Shown: one piece after another, positions 7,304 through 16,136 of the stretch
Layout of the letters: every line of letters starts with the position of its first letter
How positions within the stretch are numbered: position 1 is the stretch's first letter
NCBI RefSeq assembly: GCF_001458215.1
Contig: NZ_CYTW01000001.1
Coordinates: 1,116,001 to 1,180,000, forward strand
Source of the DNA: Shimia thalassica
Lineage (GTDB): Bacteria > Pseudomonadota > Alphaproteobacteria > Rhodobacterales > Rhodobacteraceae
Direction of reading: 5' to 3'
Length of the DNA: 64,000 bases
Translations under genes and position numbers: made by a program
The notes under the pieces: generated by a model
Database searches by the model: none
What the model saw: only the letters and a program-made list of their open reading frames with translations
What the model was told of the DNA's origin: nothing

Positions 7304-8581
7304 ATGACAATGAGCTTCAAAGGCAAACCCTCGCGCCGCGCGTTCCTGAAGGGCGCTGCTGCCGCCGGAGGAACGCTTGCCAGTGCTAGCGTCGCAAAAG
7401 CAGCGGGAGATCCGCTGATTACCGAGGTTCAGGAATGGGCCTCTGCAACGGGCGAAGGGGTCGACGCGACCCCTTACGGTCTGCCGATCGAGTATGAATC
7501 GGACGTGGTGCGTCGCAACGTGGAATGGCTGACGGCGGACACAATTTCGTCGATCAACTTTACACCGATCCATGCGCTGGACGGGACCATCACGCCACAG
7601 GGCTGTGCGTTCGAACGTCACCACTCGGGTGCGATCGAGTTGAAAAAAGAAGACTATCGTCTGATGATCAACGGTCTGGTCGATCAGCCGCTGGTTTTCA
7701 CTTACGAAGATCTCGAGCGGTTTCCACGCGAAAACCGTGTCTATTTCTGTGAATGTGCGGCCAACACCGGTATGGAATGGGCGGGCGCTCAGCTGAACGG
7801 TGCACAGTTCACCCATGGCATGATCCACAACATGGAATACTCGGGTATTTCGCTGCGTTCCCTGTTGGAAGAAGCAGGTCTTGGTGCCGCCGGTGATCTC
7901 AAGGACAAATGGGTCTATGTCGAAGGCGCCGATGCGTCATCGAACGGCCGTTCAATCCCGATGGAAAAAGCACTGGATGACGTTCTGGTTGCGTTCAAGG
8001 CCAACGGTGAAGCCCTGCGCAAAGAGCACGGATACCCCGTCCGTCTTGTCGTTCCGGGGTGGGAAGGCAACATGTGGATCAAATGGCTGCGTCGCATCGA
8101 AGTGACGGACCAAGCCATTGAAAGCCGAGAAGAAACGTCGAAGTACACAGATACGCTTGAAGACGGCACCAGCCGCAAATGGACATGGGTCATGGACGCC
8201 AAATCGGTTGTCACGTCGCCCAGCCCGCAATCGCCCATCAAACACGGCAAAGGCCCCTTGGTCATTACCGGTCTGGCATGGTCGGGGCGTGGCGCAATCA
8301 CCGGCGTGGATGTGTCGGTTGATGGCGGCAAAAACTGGATGCCTGCGCGTCTTGGCGCACCGGGCACAGACAAGGCGCTGACCCGCTTCTATCTGGACTA
8401 CAACTGGCAGGGCGAAGAGATGTTCCTGCAGGCGCGTGCCAAAGACTCGAGCGGCTATGTCCAGCCCTCCAAATCCGAACTGCGCGAAGTCCGTGGTTTG
8501 AACTCGATCTATCACAACAACTGCATCCAGACCTGGTGGGTCAAAGCAAACGGGGAGGCGGAAAATGTCGAAGTTTCTTAA
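7304..8581 (+). CDS. soxC: SoxC, molybdenum-cofactor sulfane dehydrogenase subunit
   Basis: A 425-residue protein of the sulfite-oxidase family with a Tat signal ('SRRAFLKGAAAAGG'), a molybdopterin domain and a C-terminal Mo-co dimerisation domain (from about residue 300, 'SGRGAITGVDVSVDGGKNW'). The probable Mo-ligating cysteine is in 'FCECAANTGMEW'. SoxCD removes six electrons from the SoxY-bound sulfane, so the cell can oxidise it fully to sulfate rather than deposit sulfur. AAGAGGAGG precedes the ATG at 7304. The 3' end overlaps soxD by 17 bases. Confidence 0.95.
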   Translation: MTMSFKGKPSRRAFLKGAAAAGGTLASASVAKAAGDPLITEVQEWASATGEGVDATPYGLPIEYESDVVRRNVEWLTADTISSINFTPIHALDGTITPQGCAFERHHSGAIELKKEDYRLMINGLVDQPLVFTYEDLERFPRENRVYFCECAANTGMEWAGAQLNGAQFTHGMIHNMEYSGISLRSLLEEAGLGAAGDLKDKWVYVEGADASSNGRSIPMEKALDDVLVAFKANGEALRKEHGYPVRLVVPGWEGNMWIKWLRRIEVTDQAIESREETSKYTDTLEDGTSRKWTWVMDAKSVVTSPSPQSPIKHGKGPLVITGLAWSGRGAITGVDVSVDGGKNWMPARLGAPGTDKALTRFYLDYNWQGEEMFLQARAKDSSGYVQPSKSELREVRGLNSIYHNNCIQTWWVKANGEAENVEVS

Positions 8582-9641
8582 GCTTATTGCGGGAACCGCT
8601 CTGGCGTCTTCACTGATCGCCGCACCTGCGCTGGCCGAAAAAATGGGCCTTGGCCGTACGGCGCTGCCTGAAGAGGTCGCAGCATGGGATCTGGATGTTG
8701 CCCCTGACGGAACCGGTCTTCCCGTTGGATCGGGTGATGCGCTGGTCGGTGAAGAAGTGTTCGCCGAAGCCTGTGCCATTTGCCACGGCGACTTTGCCGA
8801 AGGTGTGGACAACTGGCCCAAACTGGCTGGCGGTGCAGACACGTTGGATCATGACGATCCGTTGAAGACGGTTGGGTCTTATTGGCCCTATTTGTCGACC
8901 ACTTGGGACTATGTAAACCGCTCGATGCCCTTCGGGAATGCCCAGTCGCTAACACCGGATGAAGTCTACGCAATTGTGGCTTACATCCTGTATTCCAATG
9001 ACTTGATCGAAGATGATTTTGTTCTGTCGAATGAAACCTTCCTTGATGTGGAAATGCCGAATGCAGGCGGGTTTATCCTTGATGATCGTGAAACATCCGA
9101 GGCGCATTTCTGGAAAGCCGAGCCTTGCATGGCGGATTGTAAAGACACCGTTGAAATCACAATGCGTGCGGCGGTTCTTGATGTGACACCTGACGAAGAA
9201 GGGGCAGAAGAAGCCGCTGCTCCAGCAGCCGCAGAGGCTGCTGTGGTTGCAGAAGCTGCTGCTCCTGCTGAGGAAGCTGCTCCGGTCGTGGAAGAGCCTG
9301 TCGCTGTTGCAGCAATTGATGCGGATCTTGCCAAAAAGGGTGAAAAGGTCTTTAAAAAGTGCAAAGCCTGTCACCAGGTGGGCGAGAAGGCCAAAAACAA
9401 AACTGGTCCGGTATTGAATGGCATTATCAACCGCAACATCGCTTCGGTCGACGGGTTCAAATATTCCAAGCCCATGAAAGCGCTTGGGGAAGAGGGCAAA
9501 ACTTGGACGCCAGAAGAAATGGCGGCGTTCCTGACCAAGCCCAAGAAATATTTGAAAGGCACCAAAATGTCCTTTGCCGGTCTGAAAAAGGAAAAGGACA
9601 TTGCTGCCGTCACTGAATACCTGAAGACGTTTCAGGAATAA
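8565..9641 (+). CDS. soxD: SoxD, diheme cytochrome c subunit of sulfane dehydrogenase
   Basis: A 358-residue periplasmic cytochrome: signal peptide 1-24, haem 1 C70-A-I-C-H74 in a SoxD-type domain, an Ala/Glu/Val-rich linker at about 208-250, then a class I cytochrome c domain with haem 2 C266-K-A-C-H270 and the Met segment 'GTKMSFAG'. It accepts electrons from SoxC. The C-terminal domain closely resembles the first domain of SoxE next door ('CHQVG', 'KYSKGM/KPM', 'GTKMSF'), suggesting domain duplication within the operon. Confidence 0.94.
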   Translation: MSKFLKLIAGTALASSLIAAPALAEKMGLGRTALPEEVAAWDLDVAPDGTGLPVGSGDALVGEEVFAEACAICHGDFAEGVDNWPKLAGGADTLDHDDPLKTVGSYWPYLSTTWDYVNRSMPFGNAQSLTPDEVYAIVAYILYSNDLIEDDFVLSNETFLDVEMPNAGGFILDDRETSEAHFWKAEPCMADCKDTVEITMRAAVLDVTPDEEGAEEAAAPAAAEAAVVAEAAAPAEEAAPVVEEPVAVAAIDADLAKKGEKVFKKCKACHQVGEKAKNKTGPVLNGIINRNIASVDGFKYSKPMKALGEEGKTWTPEEMAAFLTKPKKYLKGTKMSFAGLKKEKDIAAVTEYLKTFQE

Positions 9642-9644
9642 GTG

Positions 9645-10355
9645 ATGCGGCTGGGAGGAGTTGTAATCGCGGTTTGGGCGGCACTTTCGGGTGCCGCCTT
9701 TGCCGAAGAAAGTGCCACCGCCATCGGGGACCCCGAGCGCGGTGCAAAAATGTTCAAACGCTGCCAGTCCTGCCATCAGGTGGGGCTGGGTGGTAAGCAC
9801 AAAGTCGGTCCACATCTGAACGGAATCTTTTTTCGTCCAGCCGCCGCATTTGATGACTATAAGTATTCCAAGGGCATGTACGCTGCGAGAGAAGCAGGTC
9901 TTGTGTGGGATGTGGATGGTCTCGGCAATTTCCTTGAGGCCCCGAAAGCAACAGTGCCCGGCACGAAGATGAGCTTTCGCGGGATGAAAAAGGAACAGGA
10001 TCGCAATGATCTTCTGGCCTATCTGCGGACCTTCTCGGACAATCCACAGGATATTCCGGAAGCGGCACCAACCGCCCGCAAGGTTGAGGTCGAGCTTGCG
10101 CCCGAGATTCTCGCGATTGTGGGGGATCCGGACTATGGCGAATACCTGTCGACGGAATGCACAACCTGTCACCAGACCGATGGTGCGTATGATGGTATTC
10201 CATCGATTGTGCAGTGGCCCACAGAAGATTTTGTGATCGCCATGCATGCTTATAAAATCAAGCAACGGGAGCATCCCGTAATGCAGATGATGGCCGGGCG
10301 TCTCTCTGATGAAGAGATTGCAGCGCTCGCGGCCTATTTTGGAAATTTGGAGTGA
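9645..10355 (+). CDS. soxE: SoxE, diheme c-type cytochrome
   Basis: A 236-residue exported cytochrome (signal peptide 1-20) with haem sites C40-Q-S-C-H44 and C172-T-T-C-H176. It is the expected cytochrome partner of the SoxF flavoprotein encoded 32 bases downstream, giving a sulfide dehydrogenase-like flavocytochrome. The ATG at 9645 is preferred over the GTG at 9642 because AGGAA lies seven bases before it. The start sits three bases after the soxD stop, so the two are probably translationally coupled. Confidence 0.88.
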   Translation: MRLGGVVIAVWAALSGAAFAEESATAIGDPERGAKMFKRCQSCHQVGLGGKHKVGPHLNGIFFRPAAAFDDYKYSKGMYAAREAGLVWDVDGLGNFLEAPKATVPGTKMSFRGMKKEQDRNDLLAYLRTFSDNPQDIPEAAPTARKVEVELAPEILAIVGDPDYGEYLSTECTTCHQTDGAYDGIPSIVQWPTEDFVIAMHAYKIKQREHPVMQMMAGRLSDEEIAALAAYFGNLE

Positions 10356-10387
10356 GGTCGGTAATTTAGATCAAGGGAGGAAGATCT

Positions 10388-11650
10388 ATGAAATTGAACA
10401 GACGTGGATTTATTGGCGCAGGAGCCGCAGTTGCGGCCTCGTTGTCAGCGCCTATGGTGATGGGGGCTGGAAAGCCTCGTGTCGTTGTCATCGGTGGCGG
10501 TGCAGGAGGCGCGACCGCCGCGCGTTATATTGCAAAAGGGTCGAAAGGGGCCATTGATGTGACTTTGGTAGAGCCAAGTCGCACCTACTATACCTGTTTC
10601 TTCTCAAACCTTTACATTGCCGGGTTCCGGGAGCTGTCTTCGATTGCACACAGCTATGGCACACTGGCGTCGAAATACGGCGTGAATGTCGTGCATGACT
10701 GGGCCGTAGGCATCGATCGTGACGCAAAAACCGTATCGTTGGCAGGGGGGGCAAAGCTGTCTTATGACCGGTTGGTCCTGTCACCCGGCATCGATTTTGT
10801 CGACGGGGCGGTTCCGGGATGGGACGTGACCAGTCAAAACAAAATGCCCCATGCCTATAAGGCGGGTTCTCAAAGCGAGCTGTTGAAAGCCCAGATTGAG
10901 GCCATGCCTCAGGGGGGGACATTTGCTATGGTGGCCCCACCAAATCCCTATCGCTGTCCGCCCGGACCATACGAGCGGGTTTCGATGGTGGCGCATGTTC
11001 TGAAAGAGAAGAACCCGACTGCGAAAATCATCATCGCCGACCCCAAGCCGAAATTCTCGAAAATGGCGCTTTTCCAGGAAGGTTGGGGCAATCACTATGA
11101 CGGGATGATCGACTGGGTCGGATCCGACTTTGGCGGTGACAACGTCGAGGTGAATCCGGATGAAATGACGGTGTCGATTGATGGCGAAGTGACCAAGGTC
11201 GATGTGTGTAACGTTATCCCCGCGATGAAGGCCGGCAAAATCTGCGAGATGGCCGGTATCACCGAAGGCAATTGGGCCCCTGTTTCGGGTCATACAATGC
11301 AGTCACGTATTGACGAGAACATTCATGTTCTGGGAGATGCCACCAATCAGGGCGACATGCCGAAGTCCGGTTTCTCGGCCAACAGCCAGGCCAAAGTTGC
11401 GGCTATGGCCATTCGCGGTGCATTGACCGGATCAAAAGTGTTCCCGGCGAAATTCTCGAACACCTGCTGGTCTCTGATCGATACCGAAGACGGCGTGAAA
11501 GTGGGCGCGACCTATGAAGCGACCGACGAAAAGATTGCCAAGGTTGACGGGTTTATCTCGAAAACCGGCGAGGGGGCTGAGCTTCGCAAAGCCACCTATG
11601 AAGAATCGGTGGGTTGGTATGCCGGAATTACGTCAGACATGTTCGGCTGA
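10388..11650 (+). CDS. soxF: SoxF, FAD-binding sulfide dehydrogenase flavoprotein
   Basis: A 420-residue Tat-exported flavoprotein ('LNRRGFIGAGAAVAAS') like the flavin subunit of flavocytochrome c. The dinucleotide-binding loop GGGAGG is at 36-41. C70 in 'TYYTCFFSNLY' sits where the related FCSD subunit attaches FAD through cysteine; further cysteines in 'NPYRCPPGPY' and 'NTCWSLI' match the redox disulfide of that family. It has sulfide:cytochrome c reductase activity with SoxE. It is the last sox gene; a strong terminator follows. Confidence 0.93.
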   Translation: MKLNRRGFIGAGAAVAASLSAPMVMGAGKPRVVVIGGGAGGATAARYIAKGSKGAIDVTLVEPSRTYYTCFFSNLYIAGFRELSSIAHSYGTLASKYGVNVVHDWAVGIDRDAKTVSLAGGAKLSYDRLVLSPGIDFVDGAVPGWDVTSQNKMPHAYKAGSQSELLKAQIEAMPQGGTFAMVAPPNPYRCPPGPYERVSMVAHVLKEKNPTAKIIIADPKPKFSKMALFQEGWGNHYDGMIDWVGSDFGGDNVEVNPDEMTVSIDGEVTKVDVCNVIPAMKAGKICEMAGITEGNWAPVSGHTMQSRIDENIHVLGDATNQGDMPKSGFSANSQAKVAAMAIRGALTGSKVFPAKFSNTCWSLIDTEDGVKVGATYEATDEKIAKVDGFISKTGEGAELRKATYEESVGWYAGITSDMFG

Positions 11651-11675
11651 CTAAGGCGTGATCTGAAAAAAAATG

Positions 11676-11706
11676 CGGGCGGCCCTTGTGTGGGGCTGCC
11701 CGTTTT
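11676..11706 (+). terminator. Rho-independent terminator after soxF
   Basis: CGGGCGGCCC (11676-11685) pairs with GGGCTGCCCG (11693-11702), one wobble, followed by TTTT; an A-run precedes the stem. It closes the sox cluster. Confidence 0.8.
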
Positions 11707-11756
11707 CGTTCCGGACGTTGAATTGAACGCGCTAGCGTCCTTTGTGTCAGCTTCAG

Positions 11757-11806
11757 CGGGGGCGCTGCCCCCGGGACCCCCGGGATATTTCGGGCCAGAA
11801 GAAGAA
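11757..11806. repeat. GC-rich intergenic repeat (CCCCCGGGATATTTC-type)
   Basis: The soxF-clpP gap holds two nested dyads, GGGGGCGCTGCCCCC and CCCGGGACCCCCGGG, followed by ATATTTCGGGCCAGAAGAAG. From memory, elements of this form recur between genes in Rhodobacterales genomes; this window has a single copy, so I cannot confirm repetition here. Confidence 0.5.
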
Positions 11807-11961
11807 TTTGACGGGGCATTTGGGGGAAAGGCCTCGCAGAAGGTTTATCATCTGTTTCCCTGAAATTTGCCTGCTGCCCTTGCAGCCCCCTGAGGGCGAC
11901 ACTAAGACTCTGTAGGTGGGCTTTGGGCACACTTACGGATGCGAACAACAGGCAGGCGGAT

Positions 11962-12594
11962 ATGAACGACCCTTTAGAGACATATATGAATACTCTGGTG
12001 CCAATGGTGGTCGAACAGACCAGCCGTGGCGAACGCGCTTATGACATTTTCTCGCGCCTGTTGAAGGAGCGGATCATTTTCCTGAATGGACCTGTCCATG
12101 ACGGCATGTCGAGCTTGATTGTCGCACAGTTGCTGCACCTTGAGGCGGAAAACCCGTCGAAAGAGATTTCGATGTATATCAACAGCCCCGGTGGCGTGGT
12201 GACGTCCGGTTTGTCGATTTACGACACCATGCAGTACATCCGTCCAAAGGTATCGACCCTTGTGATCGGGCAGGCTGCTTCGATGGGGTCGCTTTTGTTG
12301 ACCGCTGGCGAAGCCGGAATGCGCTTTTCGCTGCCGAACAGCCGCGTGATGGTGCACCAGCCCTCGGGCGGGTATCAGGGGCAGGCGACGGATATCATGA
12401 TCCACGCTGAAGAGACCTTGAAGCTGAAGCGTCGCTTGAACGAGATTTATGTCAAGCACACCGGCCGGACCTATGAAGAGGTCGAGCAGGGGCTTGAGCG
12501 GGACAACTTTATGTCACCGGAAGAAGCAAAAGATTGGGGTTTGATCGACGAGATCGTCGAAGCCCGGTCCAAAACGGACGAAGAAGACAGCTAA
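11962..12594 (+). CDS. clpP: ATP-dependent Clp protease proteolytic subunit
   Basis: A 210-residue serine protease that forms the tetradecameric chamber of ClpXP/ClpAP. The nucleophile S107 is in '[11 protein letters not shown]' and H132 in 'VMVHQPSGG'; 'IYINSPGG'-type and C-terminal '[15 protein letters not shown]' segments are intact. I start at 11962 (AGGCGGA eight bases upstream), since residues upstream of it are not family-like. clpX follows 139 bases later, after a terminator hairpin. Confidence 0.97.
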   Translation: MNDPLETYMNTLVPMVVEQTSRGERAYDIFSRLLKERIIFLNGPVHDGMSSLIVAQLLHLEAENPSKEISMYINSPGGVVTSGLSIYDTMQYIRPKVSTLVIGQAASMGSLLLTAGEAGMRFSLPNSRVMVHQPSGGYQGQATDIMIHAEETLKLKRRLNEIYVKHTGRTYEEVEQGLERDNFMSPEEAKDWGLIDEIVEARSKTDEEDS

Positions 12595-12596
12595 GA

Positions 12597-12633
12597 CAAA
12601 GCGCCCCTGAGCCACGAACTTTGGGGCGCTTTG
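12597..12633 (+). terminator. Terminator between clpP and clpX
   Basis: A perfect 11-base stem CAAAGCGCCCC (12597-12607) / GGGGCGCTTTG (12623-12633) with a 15-base loop, three bases after the clpP stop. It implies clpX is partly or wholly expressed from its own promoter. Confidence 0.65.
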
Positions 12634-12733
12634 CACATTGTACTCGGATTGAGGCTGGCCTAAGCTGGATCAAATACGGGGCTTTGACGGACATTTTTCC
12701 CCCGGAATCACATTCGGGCCTGAAAGGTAGAAT

Positions 12734-13996
12734 ATGGCGAGTAACTCTAGCGACAGCAAAAACACCCTTTACTGCAGCTTCTGCGGCAAAAGCCAACATG
12801 AGGTGCGTAAACTGATTGCTGGTCCAACCGTGTTCATCTGTGATGAATGCGTCGAACTTTGCATGGACATTATTCGCGAAGAAACCAAAGCGTCGGGTTT
12901 GAAGGCCTCTGAAGGTGTGCCGACACCGTTGGAAATCTGCAATGTCCTTGACGATTACGTGATTGGTCAGGCTTTGGCCAAGCGGGTGCTGTCAGTGGCT
13001 GTGCACAACCACTACAAGCGCCTGAACCACGCTCAGAAGTCTGGCGATATCGAGTTGGCGAAGTCGAATATTCTTCTGATTGGGCCAACCGGTTGCGGTA
13101 AAACGCTTTTGGCACAGACACTTGCGCGTATTCTGGATGTGCCGTTCACAATGGCCGACGCGACGACGCTGACCGAGGCCGGTTATGTCGGGGAAGATGT
13201 TGAGAACATCATCCTGAAGCTGTTGCAGGCCTCTGAATACAATGTCGAGCGCGCGCAGCGTGGCATCGTCTATATCGATGAAGTCGACAAGATTACGCGT
13301 AAATCCGAAAACCCGTCGATCACGCGGGACGTGTCGGGCGAAGGTGTTCAGCAAGCGCTGCTAAAACTGATGGAAGGCACGGTTGCTTCGGTGCCGCCGC
13401 AAGGCGGACGCAAGCACCCGCAGCAGGAATTCCTGCAAGTGGACACAACCAATATCCTGTTCATTTGTGGCGGCGCCTTTGCGGGTCTGGACCGGATCAT
13501 TGCGCAGCGTGGCAAAGGCTCTGCTATGGGCTTTGGCGCGGACGTGCGTGACAACGACAGCCGCGGTGTTGGCGAGATCTTTAAGGATCTCGAGCCGGAA
13601 GACCTGCTGAAGTTCGGTCTGATTCCCGAATTTGTCGGACGTTTGCCGGTTCTGGCGACCCTCGAAGATCTTGATGAAGACGCTCTGGTGACCATCCTCA
13701 CACAGCCGAAAAACGCATTGATCAAGCAGTATCAACGCCTGTTCGAACTGGAAGACACCAAGCTGTCCTTTACCGATGACGCATTGAGTGCAATTGCCAA
13801 GCGCGCCATTGAACGCAAGACAGGGGCGCGTGGTCTGCGGTCTATTCTTGAGGATATCCTGTTGAACACGATGTTCGAACTTCCCGGTATGGACAGCGTG
13901 ACCGAGGTGGTCGTGAACGAAGAGGCCGTGAATTCGGATGCGAATCCCCTGATGATTCACGGAGAAGCGGAAAAAGAGCCTGCAAACGTCGGCTAA
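12734..13996 (+). CDS. clpX: ClpX, AAA+ unfoldase subunit of ClpXP
   Basis: A 420-residue AAA+ protein with the N-terminal C4 zinc domain (C14, C17, C36, C39), Walker A 'GPTGCGKT', the '[10 protein letters not shown]' loop, Walker B '[10 protein letters not shown]', the '[11 protein letters not shown]' loop and sensor 2 region '[11 protein letters not shown]'. It unfolds tagged proteins and feeds them to ClpP. Length and all motifs are normal. Confidence 0.98.
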   Translation: MASNSSDSKNTLYCSFCGKSQHEVRKLIAGPTVFICDECVELCMDIIREETKASGLKASEGVPTPLEICNVLDDYVIGQALAKRVLSVAVHNHYKRLNHAQKSGDIELAKSNILLIGPTGCGKTLLAQTLARILDVPFTMADATTLTEAGYVGEDVENIILKLLQASEYNVERAQRGIVYIDEVDKITRKSENPSITRDVSGEGVQQALLKLMEGTVASVPPQGGRKHPQQEFLQVDTTNILFICGGAFAGLDRIIAQRGKGSAMGFGADVRDNDSRGVGEIFKDLEPEDLLKFGLIPEFVGRLPVLATLEDLDEDALVTILTQPKNALIKQYQRLFELEDTKLSFTDDALSAIAKRAIERKTGARGLRSILEDILLNTMFELPGMDSVTEVVVNEEAVNSDANPLMIHGEAEKEPANVG

Positions 13997-14022
13997 ACCG
14001 TTGTTCAAATCCTAAAAATTTG

Positions 14023-14053
14023 AGTGCCCATGGCTTTATGCTGTGGGCATTTT
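14023..14053 (+). terminator. Terminator after clpX
   Basis: TGCCCA (14025-14030) pairs with TGGGCA (14044-14049), followed by TTTTC, 29 bases past the clpX stop. Confidence 0.55.
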
Positions 14054-14179
14054 CTTTGCACATGTGCGTTTTGATACAGCAGAGGCTGGATTCCGCTGCG
14101 GGGATGGATGCGGCCAATGCGCCACTGGACCTTTGGTGCGGGGTAGGGCATACACACAGAAGCAATTGCGGAGGCATCC

Positions 14180-14563
14180 ATGGGCATTCTGAGCGGTATC
14201 AACAGCTTGTTCACTTGGTGGAACGGCGGAACCCTGAACACACGGCTTTATACGAACCGTAAGGGGATCAAGGTCGGTGAAGATGACCAGGGCAACACCT
14301 ATTATCACAACAAAGACGACAGCAAACGCTGGGTGATGTTCAACGGTGAAGCCGAGGCAAGCCGCGTGTCTGCAGACTGGCATGGCTGGCTGCACCGCAC
14401 GTTTGACGAAATTCCCTCTGAAAAGCCGCTGGCCCACAAACCGTGGGAAAAGCCGCATCAGGAGAATCTGACCGGAACGGCATTGGCATATGCGCCGGCT
14501 GGTTCGTTGCGTCAGGCAGGTACAAAAGAACGCCAGGACTACGAAGCCTGGGTGCCTGAATAA
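14180..14563 (+). CDS. NDUFA12-family accessory subunit of NADH:ubiquinone oxidoreductase
   Basis: A 127-residue protein matching the NDUFA12/B17.2 family: '[25 protein letters not shown]' (split around residues 18-42), '[23 protein letters not shown]' and '[13 protein letters not shown]'. In alphaproteobacteria and mitochondria this subunit belongs to complex I but is coded away from the nuo operon, as here. It is co-directional with the mlaD-like and DUF2155 genes (gaps of 15 and -4 bases). Confidence 0.92.
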   Translation: MGILSGINSLFTWWNGGTLNTRLYTNRKGIKVGEDDQGNTYYHNKDDSKRWVMFNGEAEASRVSADWHGWLHRTFDEIPSEKPLAHKPWEKPHQENLTGTALAYAPAGSLRQAGTKERQDYEAWVPE

Positions 14564-14578
14564 AAGCGGAGTTCCATC

Positions 14579-15028
14579 ATGTCGGCCGTTAAAACGGAAG
14601 TCGCCGTTGGCGCAGGCGTTGTCGCCATTGCTGTTGGTTTTCTCATTTATGCCGGACAGGTCACGGGTCTGTCCGCAAGCACCGCTGGATACCCTTTGAC
14701 GGCCTCTTTCAGGTCGTTGGAAGGGGTGTCTGTCGGCACGGACGTCCGCTTGGCAGGTGTGAAAATCGGATCTGTGACGGGCATTTCCTTGAACCCGCAG
14801 ACCTTTCGTGCCGATACTGAATTCACGGTTTTGTCCGGGATCGAGTTGCCAGATGACAGCGCAATCGTGGTGTCCTCTGAGGGGCTGTTGGGCGGGAATT
14901 TCGTAGAAATCCTGCCGGGTGGCTCTCCTTTCAATCTCGAGGCGGGCGCGGAAATTGAAGATACGCAAAGTTCGGTGAGCCTTGTTGGTTTGTTGATGAA
15001 GTTTGTCGCCGGCGGAGACAGCGAATGA
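14579..15028 (+). CDS. MlaD-like MCE-domain lipid-transport protein
   Basis: A 149-residue protein with an N-terminal membrane helix ('VGAGVVAIAVGFLIYAG', about 9-25) and one MCE domain ('YPLTASFRSLEGVSVGTDVRLAGVKIGSV...' from about residue 39, 'GLLGGNFVEILPGG'). Such proteins form periplasmic rings that carry phospholipids between membranes with an ABC transporter (MlaFE). No mlaE, mlaF or mlaC is visible here. ATGA overlap with the DUF2155 gene suggests coupled translation. Confidence 0.88.
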   Translation: MSAVKTEVAVGAGVVAIAVGFLIYAGQVTGLSASTAGYPLTASFRSLEGVSVGTDVRLAGVKIGSVTGISLNPQTFRADTEFTVLSGIELPDDSAIVVSSEGLLGGNFVEILPGGSPFNLEAGAEIEDTQSSVSLVGLLMKFVAGGDSE

Positions 15029-15528
15029 TCCGCGTTGCGCTGGCGCTTTGTTTGACAGCTTCGGTCGCCTTTGGGCAAACCATCACAGTCGAAACCTTGG
15101 ATCCCGACTCGGCCCCTCAAATCGTCATCATGCAGCCTGATCCGGAACTTGAACTGTTTTCCCTTCAGCGGGAGCTGGGTACGGTTCAGTCTGAAGTGTT
15201 TGTGCCCGCCGTCAAAGGCACAGGGGCGATGCTGCGTGGATTGGACAAGCTGAACGGCGAAGTGGTCGATTTCGAACTCGACAACGGCTTTAGCATTATG
15301 TTCGGCGGCCTGCGTGTCGACCTTGGACAGTGCCGTCACCCCGAAGACAATTCAACCGGCGAGGCCTATGCCTTTCTGACGATCCAGGAAGGGCGTGAGA
15401 GCTCTGTTGATCCTGCATTCCAGGGGTGGATGATTGCCTCGTCCCCAGCGCTGAATGCGCTGGATCACGCGCGTTATGACGTTTGGGTCCTGCGTTGCAA
15501 AACGGCGTCTTCTGCCGAAGGCAACTGA
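15025..15528 (+). CDS. DUF2155 domain-containing exported protein
   Basis: A 167-residue protein with a signal peptide (about 1-18, '...LTASVAFGQ') and a C-terminal DUF2155 region ('GAMLRGLDKLNGEVVDFEL' onwards, 'YAFLTIQEG', 'GWMIASSPALNALDHARYDVWVLRC'). Its function is unknown; it is common in alphaproteobacteria beside mlaD-like and aat genes. Its last 55 bases overlap the convergent aat gene. Confidence 0.85.
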   Translation: MIRVALALCLTASVAFGQTITVETLDPDSAPQIVIMQPDPELELFSLQRELGTVQSEVFVPAVKGTGAMLRGLDKLNGEVVDFELDNGFSIMFGGLRVDLGQCRHPEDNSTGEAYAFLTIQEGRESSVDPAFQGWMIASSPALNALDHARYDVWVLRCKTASSAEGN

Positions 15529-16136
15529 ATTCCTGTAATATTTGCAGTGCCACGCACAGCGTCTGCAAGCAGGGCGTGATACGACGCACGGCTGATCTCG
15601 ATTGCCCCTAGCGAGGCAAGATGCGGCGTTATGAATTGCGTATCAAAAAGCGTGAACCCACAGTTACGCAGATGCGCACAGAGATAGGCCAGCGCGATTT
15701 TGGACGCATTGGTGCGCTTTGAGAACATGCTTTCCCCAAAGAACGCAGACCCGAGTGTGACGCCGTACACGCCTCCGACCAAGATTGTGTCTTCCCAAAC
15801 CTCGAGGGAATGGGCGCAGCCGAGTTGATGCAGGCTTTGATAGAGGTCTCGGATTTCTGCGTTGATCCAAGTTTCTTCGCGATCCGCGCACCCGTCAACC
15901 ACCTCCAGAAAGTTCTCGTTTAGCGAAATACGGAAGGGGCTTTTGCGCAGAGCTTTGGACAGCGATTTGGAAACATGAAACGCGTCTAGCGGGAAGACGC
16001 CACGCTGGTGCGGGTCGACCCAGAAGATTTCCGGATCGTCCCTGTGTTCCGACATGGGGAAGACCCCCACGGAATAGGCGTGCATCAACAGCGCGGGTGT
16101 AAGCCCTTCGTCATTGGGTTGCACGCCGTGGGGCAT
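15474..16136 (-). CDS. aat: Leucyl/phenylalanyl-tRNA--protein transferase
   Basis: A 220-residue GNAT-fold enzyme that adds Leu or Phe to N-terminal Arg/Lys of proteins, marking them for ClpAP degradation (N-end rule). Family motifs are clear: 'AYSVGVFPMSE', 'FWVDPHQRGVFPLD', 'TWINAEI', 'HSLEVWEDTILVGGVYGVTLGSAFFGESMFS' (about 103-135) and 'FDTQFITPHLASLGA'. Its ATG shares a base with the accC stop (TAATG), so it is the last gene of accB-accC-aat. The 3' end overlaps the DUF2155 gene from the other strand. Confidence 0.96.
   Translation of the reverse strand: MPHGVQPNDEGLTPALLMHAYSVGVFPMSEHRDDPEIFWVDPHQRGVFPLDAFHVSKSLSKALRKSPFRISLNENFLEVVDGCADREETWINAEIRDLYQSLHQLGCAHSLEVWEDTILVGGVYGVTLGSAFFGESMFSKRTNASKIALAYLCAHLRNCGFTLFDTQFITPHLASLGAIEISRASYHALLADAVRGTANITGIQLPSAEDAVLQRRTQTS

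Noticed and set aside
9181-9310. Low-complexity repeat in soxD as a possible tandem repeat locus
   Set aside because: The GCT/GCA/GAA-rich stretch encodes the flexible Ala/Glu linker between SoxD haem domains; repeats are imperfect.
8949-10274. A 441-codon frame on the - strand
   Set aside because: Antisense to soxD and soxE; no recognisable domain.
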